A stretch of 64,000 nucleotides of DNA from Malurus cyaneus samueli (taxonomy: Eukaryota; Chordata; Aves; Passeriformes; Maluridae). Below, piece after piece: positions 1 through 12,700 of this stretch; positions within the stretch are counted from its first letter, which is position 1; each line of letters starts with the position of its first letter. Location of the stretch: NCBI GenBank assembly GCA_009741485.1, contig CM019215.1:81672187-81736186 (forward strand), read 5' to 3'. The position numbers were made by a program, and so were the translations under genes. The notes beneath the pieces were generated by a model. It saw only the letters and a list, made by a program, of their open reading frames with translations, had not been told where the DNA came from and ran no database searches.

Positions 1-503
1 AATCCTTGGAGCAGACTAAGGGGTTCACTCTGCATTTTGCTGTGTCGGCAGATACATGACTGTGGTGCCTTAGCACCATCCATCTCTGTCACACGCAGTG
101 GCCAGCCCAAGAGGCAGCCCCAAAGCAGGTTGTGAAACCCACCCACAGAGCAGAAAACAAAATATTTCTATGGAACCATGCTGCTGCAGATAAACTGTTA
201 CTGGCCTCTGAGCTGGCTCACTTCAAAGTGGCAAGCACCACTGGATATACAAGTCTTAAGTGTCACCAAGAGTTAACAATTGAGGTGACAAAGGGGACAG
301 ATTAGCAGGACCTCAAGCTACTAATTTTGACCGGGGAGTGAGAGAGAGAGATTTCTACACCCCTTAGCTTGCAAACATGGCAGGTCTTTAAATCCAAGGG
401 GCTGGTTGGGCTCACCCAGGGAAAGTAGGGCAGCAGAAAGTCTGAAGCCCTGGCAAGATGTGCCTCCTTGCTGACAGCCCCGTGTGTTGCTTGGCTCCCG
501 CAG
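1..503 (+). other. CDH22: 3' end of the last CDH22 intron
   Basis: Non-coding sequence leading to a splice acceptor ending CAG at 501-503, preceded by a short pyrimidine-rich stretch (TTGGCTCCCGCAG). Type II cadherin genes split the membrane helix between the last two coding exons, and the frame across this junction fits that: the first base of a codon lies in the previous exon. An open frame runs back to a methionine at 458, but the residues encoded by 458-503 do not look like the cadherin helix, so I read them as intron. The preceding exons lie outside the window. Confidence 0.8.
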
Positions 504-1003
504 TGTTGGTGCTCCTCATCCTCTCCATGCGGCGCCAGCGGAAGCAGCCGTACATCATCGACGAGGAGGAGAACATCCACGAGAACATCGTCAGGTACGA
601 TGACGAGGGCGGCGGGGAGGAGGACACGGAGGCCTTCGACATCGCCGCCATGTGGAACCCGCGGGAGGCCCAGCTGGTGGTGAAGAACCGGCAGGACATG
701 CTCCCTGAAATAGAGAGCCTCTCGCGGTACGTGCCTCAGGCGTGCGTCATGGACAACAACGTCCACAACTACGTGCTCGCCAAGCTGTACGAGGCCGACA
801 TGGACCTGTGGGCGCCTCCCTTCGACTCCCTGCAGACGTACATGTTTGAAGGGAACGGCTCGGTGGCCGAGTCGCTCAGCTCCTTACAGTCCGTGACGAC
901 AGACTCAGACCAGAGCTACGACTACCTGACGGACTGGGGGCCGCGCTTCAAGAAGCTGGCCGAGATGTACGGGGCCACAGACAGCAGCGGGGCTCTGTGG
1001 TAA
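504..1003 (+). CDS. CDH22: Type II cadherin, last coding exon (cytoplasmic tail), CDH22-like
   Basis: Terminal exon of a single-pass calcium-dependent adhesion protein at the plasma membrane. The first residues (VLLILSM) are the inner end of the membrane helix. A basic stop-transfer stretch RRQRKQP follows. The juxtamembrane motif YDDEGGGEEDTEAFDI (596-643) is the conserved region of classical cadherins that binds p120-catenin. APPFDSLQTYMFEGNGS, starting at 812, and the serine-rich SLSSL after it form the beta-catenin binding region. DWGPRFKKLAEMYG (932-973) is the usual type II ending, and the protein ends GALW before TAA at 1001-1003. The stretch AAMWNPREAQ and the middle segment DMLPEIESLSRYVPQ point to CDH22 rather than CDH7, CDH11 or CDH20; this is from memory of the family. 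The tail is complete and unbroken. The exon is far richer in GC and CpG than the DNA around it. The ectodomain exons are upstream of the window. Confidence 0.88.
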
Positions 1004-2125
1004 CAGACGAGGAATGGCAGAGGGCTTTCCATGTGAAACGGTGTCCAGCTCGGTCCATTCTCATCAGATGCTTCCATGGACGTGGGTGAGGCCTCCTAAA
1101 AAAATAGCAATACGGTGCTTGGATGAGAATGGGAAGAAGGGTGCGATTGAAGGTCTCTCTGGATCAGCTTTACTCAGTTAAATTAAGTCACATTTTTGAA
1201 ACTATGAAAAACAGAAGGAAGGAAGCTTTTTCCTATTTTTTACAGCAAAAGTGGAGAGCTCCACACCTGGAATATAATGACATTGCTCTCTCTGTCTCTT
1301 CCTTTCTCTCCCCTTCGTACACGGCAGCTTACCGAGCTCTATGCATCAGGGTTCAAAGATCTGTAAACTCCAACTGTAATCTCCAACTCACTAAGAAATT
1401 GTCACCACAGAAGAGTTGCTCCCCACTGGTTATTTTTTTCCCCCATTAAAAAGGAAAAGAATTGCTTGCTAACAAGAAAAAAAAATCCGCAAAGCCGAAA
1501 ATTGAAACTGGAATCTCAGAGGGCTCCTTGTAAACTAAACTTTTCCCTCTGTTGCTAACAGAGTTCTTTTTTAATTCTTTAGAAACAAGGCTGAGTTTGG
1601 GGTTTTTCCCACATGACTGAGAGGGCTGGGGAAGAGGCTTTGAATTTCTGCTCTAGTTTAATGGCTGATCTGTGAGTCATTGGCGTTAACACTAATCCAT
1701 CTCCTATCAAGTTTGTGTAAATTTATTCTTGACTCTTTAAAACCATGACTCTGCTAAACTGCTCAGAACAAAACCAGAAAATCTGCCTCTTTTGCACTGT
1801 AGATGTCTCTTCCATGTGCCAAATGTGAAGATTAGATTCTACCAATGAAAGCCAAATAAATTTTAAAATAAGAAAAAGCTATATTTGGTAACTACATGGG
1901 TTAGATGGGCTTTCCTAATCTGTGTGAGGTCAATCCAAGGGATGTTTACATACTGTAGATAACCTACTTGAACAAATGCAGTATTATAGACCAATAAATG
2001 GATGTAAGAAAATTACATGTATAAGTTTTGTATATTTGTTAATTTTGGTAATAAATATGATGTACTGCATACAGTACAGTACCTTAGCACCTCTTTTAAT
2101 AAAAGTTAAACAGAAGGGAAAGTCT
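1004..2125 (+). other. CDH22: Probable CDH22 3' untranslated region
   Basis: Sequence directly after the stop codon with no other gene in it. Four AATAAA hexamers occur at 1855-1860, 1993-1998, 2050-2055 and 2098-2103, so the transcript could end at any of several places between about 1.87 and 2.13 kb; the end given is a guess 20-25 bases after the last signal. A short perfect inverted repeat (GTACTG, four-base loop, CAGTAC) lies at 2062-2077, between the last two signals. The open frame at 1123-1449 has no recognisable domain and is not supported as a gene. Confidence 0.5.
1855..2103 (+). terminator. Cluster of four AATAAA polyadenylation signals
   Basis: Canonical hexamers at 1855-1860, 1993-1998, 2050-2055 and 2098-2103 lie 0.85-1.1 kb after the CDH22 stop codon, on the sense strand. 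They suit alternative polyadenylation. AT-rich DNA gives AATAAA by chance fairly often, so which of them is used cannot be told from sequence alone. Confidence 0.5.
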
Positions 2126-5100
2126 GATGGAAATTTATTGACTACTTTGCTCACAGCAGTTAGTGCTTATCTGCAGCTTTACATGCCTTGAGCATCAAGA
2201 AAAAAAGGTTCCTCAGCATCGTGTCAAGGAGACTAGGCTTCAGTTTGCAGAACCAAGCAGATTGTCTGCTTCTTTTATCATTGTTCACTTGGACGTTGCC
2301 CTTAGCAGTGAATCAGCCCAAGTAAAGCCCACCAGACTAGTAACTCTTCTATTCCAATCATGCTGAAGTCAAAAGTCTTGCCTGATTTTTATTTAACATT
2401 AAGGCTGGGGCATTGGTAGGCTTGGAAACCAGTTACACAGCTCTGACAGTCTCATGCCTTCAAAGACATGACAGACTGTAAGATGAAATATCTATATATT
2501 CTACTCTGCAGTCAGTTTGGCACCTGGACCATCTCTTGATTGCATGTGTAAATAAGAAGAGCTAGGAAAATGATACTAAGACAAGTTTCATGGAAAGTGG
2601 TGAAAGGCCTCTGAAAGCAGAGCAGCCTGCAATGGAATTTGCAAATTTATTTCTAGCTAAGGAGTCTCTGCACTTCATAATGCCCAGAAAATAGATGTGC
2701 ACACATAACCACCCACTTTTACTGCAGCCATGCCATGCTCGGTTCCTGTGGCAGATGTGCACAAAACATTGCAGCCTCTGCTTTGCCTAATCTTATGTTG
2801 TACCAATTTAAGATGGGACCCCTTGTTTCCATAGGCTTATATGCAGTCATGCATCCTTGGAGAGCCCTGCACCCACTAAGGAAAAAAGGTTTTTGTGACT
2901 TCTTGTTTGCTCATCTGACATGATGTAAATCTGTGCCTTCACGAAAATAATATGGCATGGGTTCTACTTACCACCTAAACATGAATTATTCCAGTACAGA
3001 AAGAGCACTGAAAATTATTTGGTAATGATTCTTTTACTCATACATTACCCCTCACCCTCATACGTCCTATTGATTTTGAAGCACTAGACTAGAACTGCAG
3101 CCATCACAATCAAGGAAGGGTTGTAATGGACACAAAGCTGCTGTTGAGACTCTGAGAGCTTCTTCACCTCCTGCCACCAACAGACACTACAGAACACAGG
3201 CAAGAGGACATCTGTTCTACCACTTCCCTGTCTGAACATTAGTTTTCTATATTTTAAGCAGATGCCTCTTTCTTCTTAAAGTCCCAACTGTTATGGCTCT
3301 GTAACCTTTTTAGGCAGTTTTCCACTGCACAACACTCAGCTAAAAGCCTTCCATGAGAAGTATGAGGCCGGTACCCCTCGCAGCCATACAAGCCAGCAAT
3401 GCACAATAGATGACTGTCCCTCCACAGAGCAATGATTTGGTATTTTCAGGCTATTACTGTCTCTCCCCGTTACTGTAGTCACAGCTCAAGTAACAAAAAA
3501 AGCCTCTAGACTGTTCTTCATATCCTGATACCATGATGGTTTAATTCTCCTACTATAGGCAGAGTGGGAGGATGGGGTGTAAAAGTACAGTCTGACATTA
3601 TGATGCTTTAAACCTTTAGCATTTACGGAGAGTTTCCCCAAGAGGAGCTGCTTCCTACCTGTTTTGATTCTACAGAAGCCCCCAGAAGTGGTCCCTACAA
3701 GACGGGCCATGCAGCAGCCAGGACCAGCTTCCCAAGCTGTGTATCTCCCTGTGTGAAAAGACCAGCAGTCCTTTTCCTACAGCCTTGGGCTTATTCCACA
3801 GGGCAATTCTTAGCCCACCTTCCTAAGCTGCATGTCATTTTTAGGCTCTCTGACTGTCCTCAGGTTTGCCTCAACTTGCGAGCACAGTCAATAGCTGCAC
3901 AGCTTGTTTTTGTAACACCTACCAGCTGGTGTTTAGTAGGCACTTGGCAGCCTGGCACTTTTTTTTCCATTTTATGGAACAGGTGACAGTGTTTCCGCAG
4001 TCTGTGAAATCTCTACGCCAACAACCAACACTTGCATCTATCACACAGCTACAAACAAAATTGAAGAACCCTCTGGTCTTCCTAATGAGATTTAAAGAGG
4101 ATCCATTTCCAGACACATCAGGGCTCAGCAGGTCCAGAGAAGAAGAGGAGAGAAGACTCCAAGCACAAAGGAAGTGCATGGTGCCTCAGACTGTCAGTGA
4201 AACAAGCTCGCTGGCACACAGGTTCCTCAGCCTCCAGCTCAAGGGCAGGCCTGGCCATGTGCATCAACATTTGCAAACCTAAAACCTGCTCATGGTTTAC
4301 AGCCAGGGAGTTCCGCCTGCCATGGTGGAGGGACAGGGCTTTGCCACGCCACCAGACACCTCCAAGTGACAGTCCCAGTCCTGCACCCCTGTGACATCCC
4401 CTCCCTATCCACTGCCCTGCCCTGGTGTAAGGGCAGAAATGTCAGAGGGTCAGGACAAGGTGCCAGATTGCCCTCACCAATGTCCCCGGTCCCCCGGTGC
4501 TCCAAGATTGGTCTGACTGCACAAATCTTTTGTCATTATTCATTTCAGTTTGTTCCTCTGATGACATTTTTTCCACAGCTGCCAGTTCTCAGGGAAAAAC
4601 AAAAGGACTTACCATCCAGGAACAATCCCCTAGTCTCAGCTGTGGCTACAAATCAGTGGTTCAGAGGAGAAAATAACAGAGCGTGCAAGTCATTTTACTA
4701 AATTCAGCCACTTAAAAATTGAGCATATGGGCAAAGCAATCCATCTAAACTCTCTTTAACTAACAGAGTAAGACAAAGAGTGATTCATTCCCCCCCTCTT
4801 GGCCATCTGTATGATGCTATGGCCCCCTGGAGCTGCATCTCTCTCAGCTAATGGCCTGGCCTCTAGGGATTCCTCCCTGCTGCTCAGAGTCTGGCCCTAG
4901 GCATGACATTGTCAAGCCCTCTGCTCTACATTTGGTTTTACAAGTGACCATGGGCAAACACTGCAGTCTCTGATGCTTTCCTTTTCCCACCTCCCATCTC
5001 TGTCTTGTTTAGGTGGATTGCATGGCCTGGCACTCTTACTCTGCATTGGTCAACACTGCTAGGCTTTGAGCAGCAGCATTCTTTAAGCCATCTGTCAAGG

Positions 5101-6888
5101 ACTCCAGATCTCTTCAGAGCCAAATACGATCTCAAGAATGCATGAAAAGAGTTAACATCATTCTTCTTGCAACGCTGCCTGTCATTTGCTGCTGCATTGC
5201 GCATTTATCCAGCTTTATTACGCCCCTCTTGATTTTGTCATTTCTCCTCCAGCTTTTATTGCTCTTAATCATGTTATGCTGCCATCGCATTTGTTGCCTA
5301 AAATTCCCTTTTCAACCATTCATTAAAGCCAATAGTGACACAAATCCTTGGGGGACCCAGAAGTTATATTTTGGTCACCTTGAAATATGATTTATTAGCC
5401 TGTGCCAGTATTTTTCTTGATGCAATTTCCACACAAAGCACAAGCTAGAATCTGCTGTCTGAGCACAGCTCCCCAGAACCATCAAGGGAGGGATGGATAT
5501 GTCTCAGAGGTCTGTTCTGCATATGCACCACATCTTACTTGTCCTGGCCATGAGTAAGAGAAAGGAGGCCTATGAAAGAGGCACAAATGATACCTCACAG
5601 ATTCCAGAAAATATCTGACCTGGACAAATTCAGAGTTGAGGAGATTCAGTTGCTTTTGCATTTGTGCTGCCAGAGTCTTATAACTAAAGTCACTTTGGTT
5701 TATAGCAGCTTAGCTATCAGTTAGATCAAGTCCAGGGGAGAAGGTGGGCTCAATAACGAGTGAGGATGGCATGTGAGGAAATCCATAGTGCTGTGAGCAA
5801 ATTGTGCTGCTGCTCTCCCTCCTCCTGCATGTCACTGTGTGAGACAGCCCATTTCACCCTGCTCAAGGAATAGCCTTTGATGTATTGTCTGCACACAAAG
5901 CTGGTGCGAACAGGTAGTGGGTCTGTCCGAGTCATCCTAATCAGTTCCTGCTGTGATGTGCAGCAATCAGAGAAGGAGCTGCATTCCGCTCCGTTGTGCC
6001 TGTCCCTCTCACGGCGATGCATCTGCCATCAGAGAGCTCCGCGACAGCCACTGCTGCAGAACAGCTGTATCACCTAAGGGATTCGTTCTCATGCATAAAG
6101 GTCAGTGATTTGCCTCCCATTTGGACTGTAATGCAGTAACAATCTGTATCCGTGCACCCTGTTTAAACACACAGGAACATCAGCAGACAGCAGAGAAACT
6201 GAGGTGAAGGCAGAGCTGTGATCCAATGAAGGCACGAGGAGCAGGGGAGTCTCACTGTCAAACCAAGACTTTAAGGACAGATTTTCTGTCTTGTTTTCTT
6301 CTATCAACCTTCTGGAGACCTTGACCATGCTGGCATGCACGACACTTTGCTGTTGACCTCAGAGGTGGCACATCAGGCCACCTGCATCACTGACTGAAAA
6401 AAGCAGCAGTGCAATGCTGATACTGGATTTCCCAAGAGACATTAGAGCAATATGGTGGAAGAGGTAGAAGAGAGTCACTTCATAATGACTTTTAAAAATC
6501 ATGTGATTTTTTTAAGAGCTGATGTAGGAAACAGTACCCTGTGTGAATATCATTTTCAGTCCTCATTCGTTATTAAGCTCACCATTAGGAAATGGGTGTC
6601 TTGGGAAATACAAATTTTCAAATGTACATCATAATATCTATAGGCCGGTTGCATGATGACTGATTTTCTAATTTTTTTCCAAAGGTGCATGAGCTACAGC
6701 ACTTAATACTAGAGGCAGAAGTTCTTGCCTACATAAAACTGATACTAATAATGGCAACATTTATCATTGTGAGGGTCAGATTTTGTTTCTGTTTCATGGG
6801 AAGATGAAGGTTACCAGACTCATAATGGAATTTAGGAAGCTGAATCCCTAGTTAACGGGTTAATAGTTCCAGAGGTTCTAGAAAGTGT
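2126..6888. other. Intergenic, no gene recognised
   Basis: No coding exon recognised. Open frames of up to 138 codons (for example 3866-4282 plus) overlap others in different frames and show no domain or conserved motif. A Pumilio-type octamer TGTAAATA lies at 2547-2554; it would matter only if the CDH22 3' UTR runs further than assumed. A small CpG-rich spot at 5907-6043 is listed separately. Confidence 0.6.
5907..6043. promoter_or_regulatory. Small CpG-rich spot
   Basis: Eight CpG dinucleotides fall in 137 bases (at 5907, 5928, 5987, 5992, 6012, 6015, 6040 and 6042), in DNA where CpG is otherwise rare. No coding match is recognised. It may be an unmethylated regulatory element, a conserved element, or a young insertion. 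The function is unknown. Confidence 0.25.
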
Positions 6889-7006
6889 TAAAAGCCGGCT
6901 GAATGGAGCTCTGAGCAGCCAGTCAAAGGTGTCCCTGTCCATGGGAGGGGTACTGGAATCAGGTGATCTGTAAGTTCCCTTCCAACCCAGGCTGTTCTAT
7001 GATTCT
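6889..7006 (+). mobile_element. CR1 LINE, 3' end fragment
   Basis: Matches the 3' terminus of the bird CR1 retrotransposon: the segment CTGAGCAGCC, then GTCCCTGTCCATGGGAGGGG, then CCCTTCCAACCCAGG and TTCTATGATTCT at the end. CR1 copies are nearly always 5' truncated, as here, and end in short ATTCT-type repeats rather than poly(A). The 5' limit is approximate. Confidence 0.85.
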
Positions 7007-9554
7007 TCCTACCAAACAAACACTGGTAAATTGGAGTGCAACATGATCCTACTCAGCATCACAGTACCATGACGAGCACCAAATAGAAGATCTGGTCTTT
7101 TCTACCATATCTAGGAAAAGAAAAACATGGAAAACTTTTTTCTTCAAGCAGTACTGCTAACACATGATGGGTTATTTGGAATTATTTGTTTTTGTTTTTT
7201 TTTGCATAGATTATTCTTGGGACTTGTCAAAGGAAGACCACAAAAAGTAGAAAAAAAATGAGGTACAAAGCAAACAAGTGTCTTTTTAATGGTAACATAA
7301 ACAGAGCCCAGCCTGAACATGACTTATTCCAGCCTCAGGGCAGCCCTTGGGGTTACAAAAATTCTGGTTTACTTTCAGCTTAGAGACACATTCTCAAAGA
7401 GAAAGCTAACTAGTTGAGGTATGTACTTTCAACAGTCTCAATCTCGTGCCTTCTGACCATGATCTTGCATTCATGATGTGCACTAGAAGGAAGGAACAAA
7501 ATGCATTTTCTGCCTATACATTACACTCTTGTCCTGTAATTGCAAAGTATTTTGCAAATTCTGCTACAGAATAGTCTGGGTTTTTACAGACAAATAAATG
7601 GGAACACAGAGAAGTTTAAAAAAAATTGAAGATTTCAAAAGAAATCATTGCAGAAATGGTAACCAGTCCTAATAGTCTGCTGATCTAAACAAAATTCCTC
7701 CTGCAAGTTAGCAAACTATGCCTATGGCATAGCTGGCAGGTGGGCTATAGAATTTTGAGCTATAGCTCAGGTGCAAAATTATTTTTTACTGATAACATAA
7801 ACACATCTGTGGGTTAAATGAGAAATATAGTCCCACAACAGAAAATCATCTCTGCTACTAATCCAAGGGAATTTCATTCCATGATTTCTGTATATTTGAA
7901 ACTATCATTTACAATTCAGCCAACAGTCCAACCACTAAAGAAATCAAAAGTCAATGTTGCATTTACAACTCAAAACAGATGAGTAGGATAAAAATGTCTG
8001 AAAGCTCTTATTAAATCTTATCCAGAGTTAATTGCAAAGTGTTTTCCTAGACTGTTAGAGCAGTAAACAAGCACAACATAAATTATGTGTAATTTTGAGT
8101 AATTACAGATGATGTTAGCATTTCTGAAACATCATTCACAGTGAGAGCTCCAAGCTGACCGATTTATAAGATACTGTGCCTCCTTCATCTTCCCTGACAA
8201 ATTTCATCCACCTCATGGTTCTGCTTGATAAATGAACAGCACATTCAAAGATGTGGTAAACTGCCAGCTTTGCTTAGAATAAGACCAAATTAAACAAGTA
8301 TTTTCTGTCAGCATTTTCTGATTAGGTACAGTCTCAGAGCCTCGCCAGCCCTGACTTCATTTGCGGGTTGGTGCAAGAAAAACCAGCCTCAATAAAGACA
8401 AGAGCTCCATCCCCTGGGTGGAGTTAGAGTGCATAAACCACTGCAGCAGCCACCCAAAAAATATGTTTGGTGAAGAAAGGAAGAGTGAGAACCTTCCCTA
8501 TGATCCCAGGAACATTTTCCTATGTGGGCTCACAGAAAGCAAGAGCTCTGCCAGCAGCCCTTTGGTGAACAGCACAACTCTGTGCAAGCCACAGAGGGCC
8601 AAATGTGCTTTCCCAGATCATCACTAATGAGCAACACCAAAGGCCTACAGGATTGAAGGGTGGTTTTGACTCTGATGTTGATGCTTCATGCAAGTCAGAC
8701 AAATTTCATGGTTTTTCTGTGCTGTGGCTTTCCACCCGGCGTACCACAGGGGCAGCTGTCTCTGCTACCCACTCTGAAGTCACACAACAACATGAAGAGT
8801 TTTGGTATTTATCTAAACAGACTGCTAAGCATTTTTGAGCCCCAGGCACATGCTAGATAGGATATAAAGCTGCATATTTCTTTTCAAAAAGCACATACCC
8901 TTCTAGCTCTGGGAAAAGAGGAAAAGAAGGATGACTCACAAGCAGCAGATGTTGATAGCATCTCTTAACACATTACTGGAAAGCACTCAGAGGTTGTAGG
9001 GATGCAGGCTCCCTTAAAGCCTACCTAGAAGAGATTTAAACAAAATGCTTTAGCAAGCCAGATCCTAGATCATTCCCTTTGTCTCACTTTATCAGCTGTA
9101 GTCACAATATTTTGCTTCTTTGTTAGACCTTCTCTCCAAAAACATCAAAGCACACAATAAATATGAATTACTAAAGCAGCACAGCATTCCTGATGCATGC
9201 AGTGGCTCTGTTATCAGTAGCCCTGGGAGAGTATTACATTGTGATACTATTGCTAAAGAAAATCAGCTGAGTGTCTTAGTGCAGCCCAGCAGGATTTGAG
9301 ACCAATAATGCAGCAGGTCCCATTTTTCCAGAAAAAAAATGCAGATAAGATATAAAAATTAAATGTCTAAGTTCTTTCTATTGACAGTAAAGACAGAGGA
9401 TGAATCCTCAGAAAAAAAAAAAAAAATAAAAGGCACATGAACTTAGATACCCTTCTCAGGACAGGAAAATTTCAGCCCCAAAGGAGTGTTTCTCTCTCCC
9501 CAGACACACAGGAGGTGTCCCTATGGACCAGAGGTGCCCAAGGGACTGCTGAGG
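7007..9554. other. Intergenic, no gene recognised
   Basis: AT-rich sequence without recognisable exons. Open frames at 8361-8860 overlap in several frames and have no domain. A run of 15 A's lies at 9412-9426. Confidence 0.6.
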
Positions 9555-9775
9555 CTTCAAACTCAAAGAATAGGTTTAGATTGGATGTTCAGAAGAAATT
9601 CTTTACCATGAAGTTGGTGAGGCACTGGAACAGGTTGTCCAGAGAAGCTGTGGATGCCCCATCCCTGGAAGTGCTCCAGGCCAGGCTGGGTAGGGTCTTG
9701 AACAATCGGTTTAGTGCAAGGCGTCCCTGGCCACACCAAGGGTTAGCTCCTTCCATTTTATGATTTTATGATTCT
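9555..9775 (+). mobile_element. CR1 LINE, 3' end fragment
   Basis: Contains the CR1 3' region in order: GAAGAAATTCTTTACCATGA, then CACTGGAACAGG, then GTGGATGCCCCATCCCTGGA, then GGCCAGGCTGGG. It ends in CTCCTTCCATTTTATGATTT and ATTCT. It has diverged from typical copies, so it is probably old. The open frame at 9437-9763 overlaps this element and is not a cellular gene. Sequence from about 9437 to 9554 may belong to the same element but is less certain. Confidence 0.85.
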
Positions 9776-12700
9776 GCACAACTCTAAAAGGGATGAAGAG
9801 AAGTCTCATTGAGACAACAGCACAAGAGACCATGGTGAAGAGTAAGAACCCAGAGGAACCCAATTTGCTGGGTTGGGTGCCTGTGCTGCTGCACACGCTG
9901 CTTCACCAGGTTCACAAGGGAGTACAACCCAGCAGGCACATCCTCTGCCGGTGTGCATACCTGGTGTCAGCACCCCCTGCCCCCTGCTCTATCTGATGTG
10001 TGGCAAAAACAAGCTGGCCAACCTCTCTTTTATTTGAAAGGACCAGATGCAAGAACATGGCATTGGTTTCATACGCAGTGTGATAAAATCTTTCTTCAGA
10101 CCTGCAGCAAATTGTTTGTTCTATCAGTATCAGTCCACAACACAGAGATGAAGGTCTCCTCCACCTCAGCTACTCTGCCTGCAAGGCCAGGGAAGCGACT
10201 CTCTTTCTGTGTCTGGATAATGGGTACTGTAATGTATAAGAATTATAATAAGAAAAATTATGCTATTTAGCTACTTTTGCTGTTGCATCCTCCCTGCCAG
10301 CCTCTACCTGCAACTCACTGTCCTGTCTCTGCAAGTAAATACTGTGATAGCATCTAAAAGCAAAACACAGCGGTAGTGAAACATCCGATCAGCTCGCAGC
10401 CATTAAACAAACAGAATGCCTGCTCTTTCCTTTTGTTTAAAATATCATTACTGGGAACAAGCCCTCTCTATCGCTGCCTTTGTGCTTCAGTGCACACATT
10501 AGGTTTTCAAACCTGACCTAGTTTTGGCTGAAGAGTTTCACTGAGGGAGCCTACAGACAGCATCTCCACGCACGCTATTCTCTCCCGCTAATCAATACAT
10601 TATAAAAGCAGGGAGCATCTCCCTTTGCTGAAAATGTGGCAAGGGATGAGGAGCCACACTAGGCTGGGCTCTAATGCAACCTCTTGCAAGCCAACTGCAC
10701 CGTTGCACATGTCAACCTCCCACCACCCCTCAGCCCTTTTGACTTCCTTTATTCTCCATGAAGTCTAGTCCAACCCTACAACAGCTCCAATGGCACCACT
10801 CTGCAGGAAAAAGTTTGCCTTCCCTGCAACAAGCAATCAACGTTGGCACACTGCAGCAGTGTTTGAGGAGCCTGGGAATGTTCTTAAGGTGTTTGGATGA
10901 GCTGAGTTTTGATGCCTTCGGGACTCATTTTTTTTAACTGTGCCCAGGATTTCCCTGAGCTGCTTTAAAGATGACTGACAAGGGGATCCTCTGTGCAGGG
11001 GATGGGCAAGGCAGAGTTCACTGGAAATAATGACCACTTTGTGTTCATGATAGCCCTGGCAAAGGCTAATTAACACCAGAGGCTTGTTCTGGAGTGAATA
11101 GCTTCCATCCAGAAACACCAGCATCAGAGGGTGTCAAGACACACCTAATTGCAGACCGAGACCCCATATAGGCTGCACGCACCCCAAACTGTCCCCATGT
11201 GCAACCAGCCACTCCCTGGTGCCTCATCAGGCCTGAGAGCCACACAGTGTGTCAGCCAAGCACGAGGGAGCTCATATTTAAGGGTAGCACAGCTCATGAG
11301 AGAAGAGGGGATGTAGCATCTCATCTCTGGGCAGTGGGCAGATCCCAAAGGGGCAGGAAGCAGGAGGGAAGCTGCTGTCTGATCATGAGACTTGGGGCAC
11401 ACTGGGCAAAAAGCACCATTTGAAAGGGCTGGGAATCAGTGAGAGCAGAGGGAGGCGTTTGGTTGTGAGGATGCTCGTGGCTGTGAGGATATTCAATTTA
11501 TCCCTGGAAGGAGAACATTCAGAACACGATGACAGAGCAGCAGTAAGAGGAAAGTATTGATCCTACTTCAGATTCCTTCAGCTGAAGAGGAAAAGGGGCA
11601 GACACTGAGGACCATGTTAGCAATGCCTGAACGAAGAGGTGAGGATGAACCAAAAACAACGGCTTCAGAAGCTACTTCATGATGGAATTTCTGATGCAGG
11701 TGAGGAGGTTATACAATCATGCAAAACCACAGACTTAAAAAAAAAAAAAATATGGCCTCTTCTAATATATGGGCTGGCTAATTTGAACATTTCCAGAAGC
11801 CTGTCTCTGGTCAGTCTTCAGTAATAAAGCCAAAATTTGCACAACAATTTTTAAAAAAAACATTTATGTATTTTTCTTTGTGTCATTAATACCAAGTATA
11901 CAGATGAAGTATAAATCACACTGCAATTAGGAGACATGGAGGACAGGCAATCCTCCTGTACCCCTGTGTTTTCTGTTGCAGGGGGCAACAGTTATGTCAA
12001 TTACAAGCATTCAAAAAAAAATCCTCAAAAGGCAGCTATCTCCAAATTATTAAACTTTCTTTGCTTCATCATAATAAGTTTTTCTTCTAAGAAATAATTG
12101 CATTTTGTTTTTAACTACTTGCCACTAACACTAGCAACTTTGGAGGTCATCTCCCAGAGCTTCCAGTCATGATAAAATCTCTCTAAATAATTGAAAAGCT
12201 GAACTGCTTTCTTAGGTGGCTGCTTTTTTTTTAATGAAAACACTTACATTGCAAGAATTTTGTGATGAAACCCCCAAAGCCAGGAACCCTGACCAGGGCT
12301 CCGGGAGTCAGGTTTTTATTATAAAAGAAGGGACCCATTTTCTTCTTATCTCACACCTAAAGTTAATCCCTTAACAGGAGGGGAAGGGCACATGGAAAGA
12401 GAAATAAGACAGGCACAGGCTCATGTCCCGCTGCACGGAGAGGACATGGAGAGAAACTGGCACAGTTTTTTGGACCAATGTTCCAATGTCCAGCCTCTGT
12501 GTCAACGTGTCCTGAGGTGTGACACAGGATGTGCCCTAACGAGACACATTCCATTTGGGATCTACAGACTCCATTGCCTGGTGCCAGCTGCCTATTGGCA
12601 ACCCACATGTGTGCTACAGGAGTACAGAGGTATTTATGGGATTCACTCCATTCTGATATTACCTGTTGTGTCCCTGCATTCCTGCCTGTGTCTGAAGTCT

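Noticed and set aside
302..766. 154-codon minus-strand frame
   Set aside because: It is antisense to the CDH22 tail exon; its length reflects the GC-rich coding strand opposite.
5142..5390. Hydrophobic 82-codon frame resembling a membrane protein
   Set aside because: T-rich DNA gives leucine-rich frames. No signal-peptide logic or family match, and no other coding evidence.
10751..10830. Faint CR1-like words (GTCTAGTCCAACCC)
   Set aside because: Only a dozen bases match the family; no neighbouring CR1 blocks are seen.
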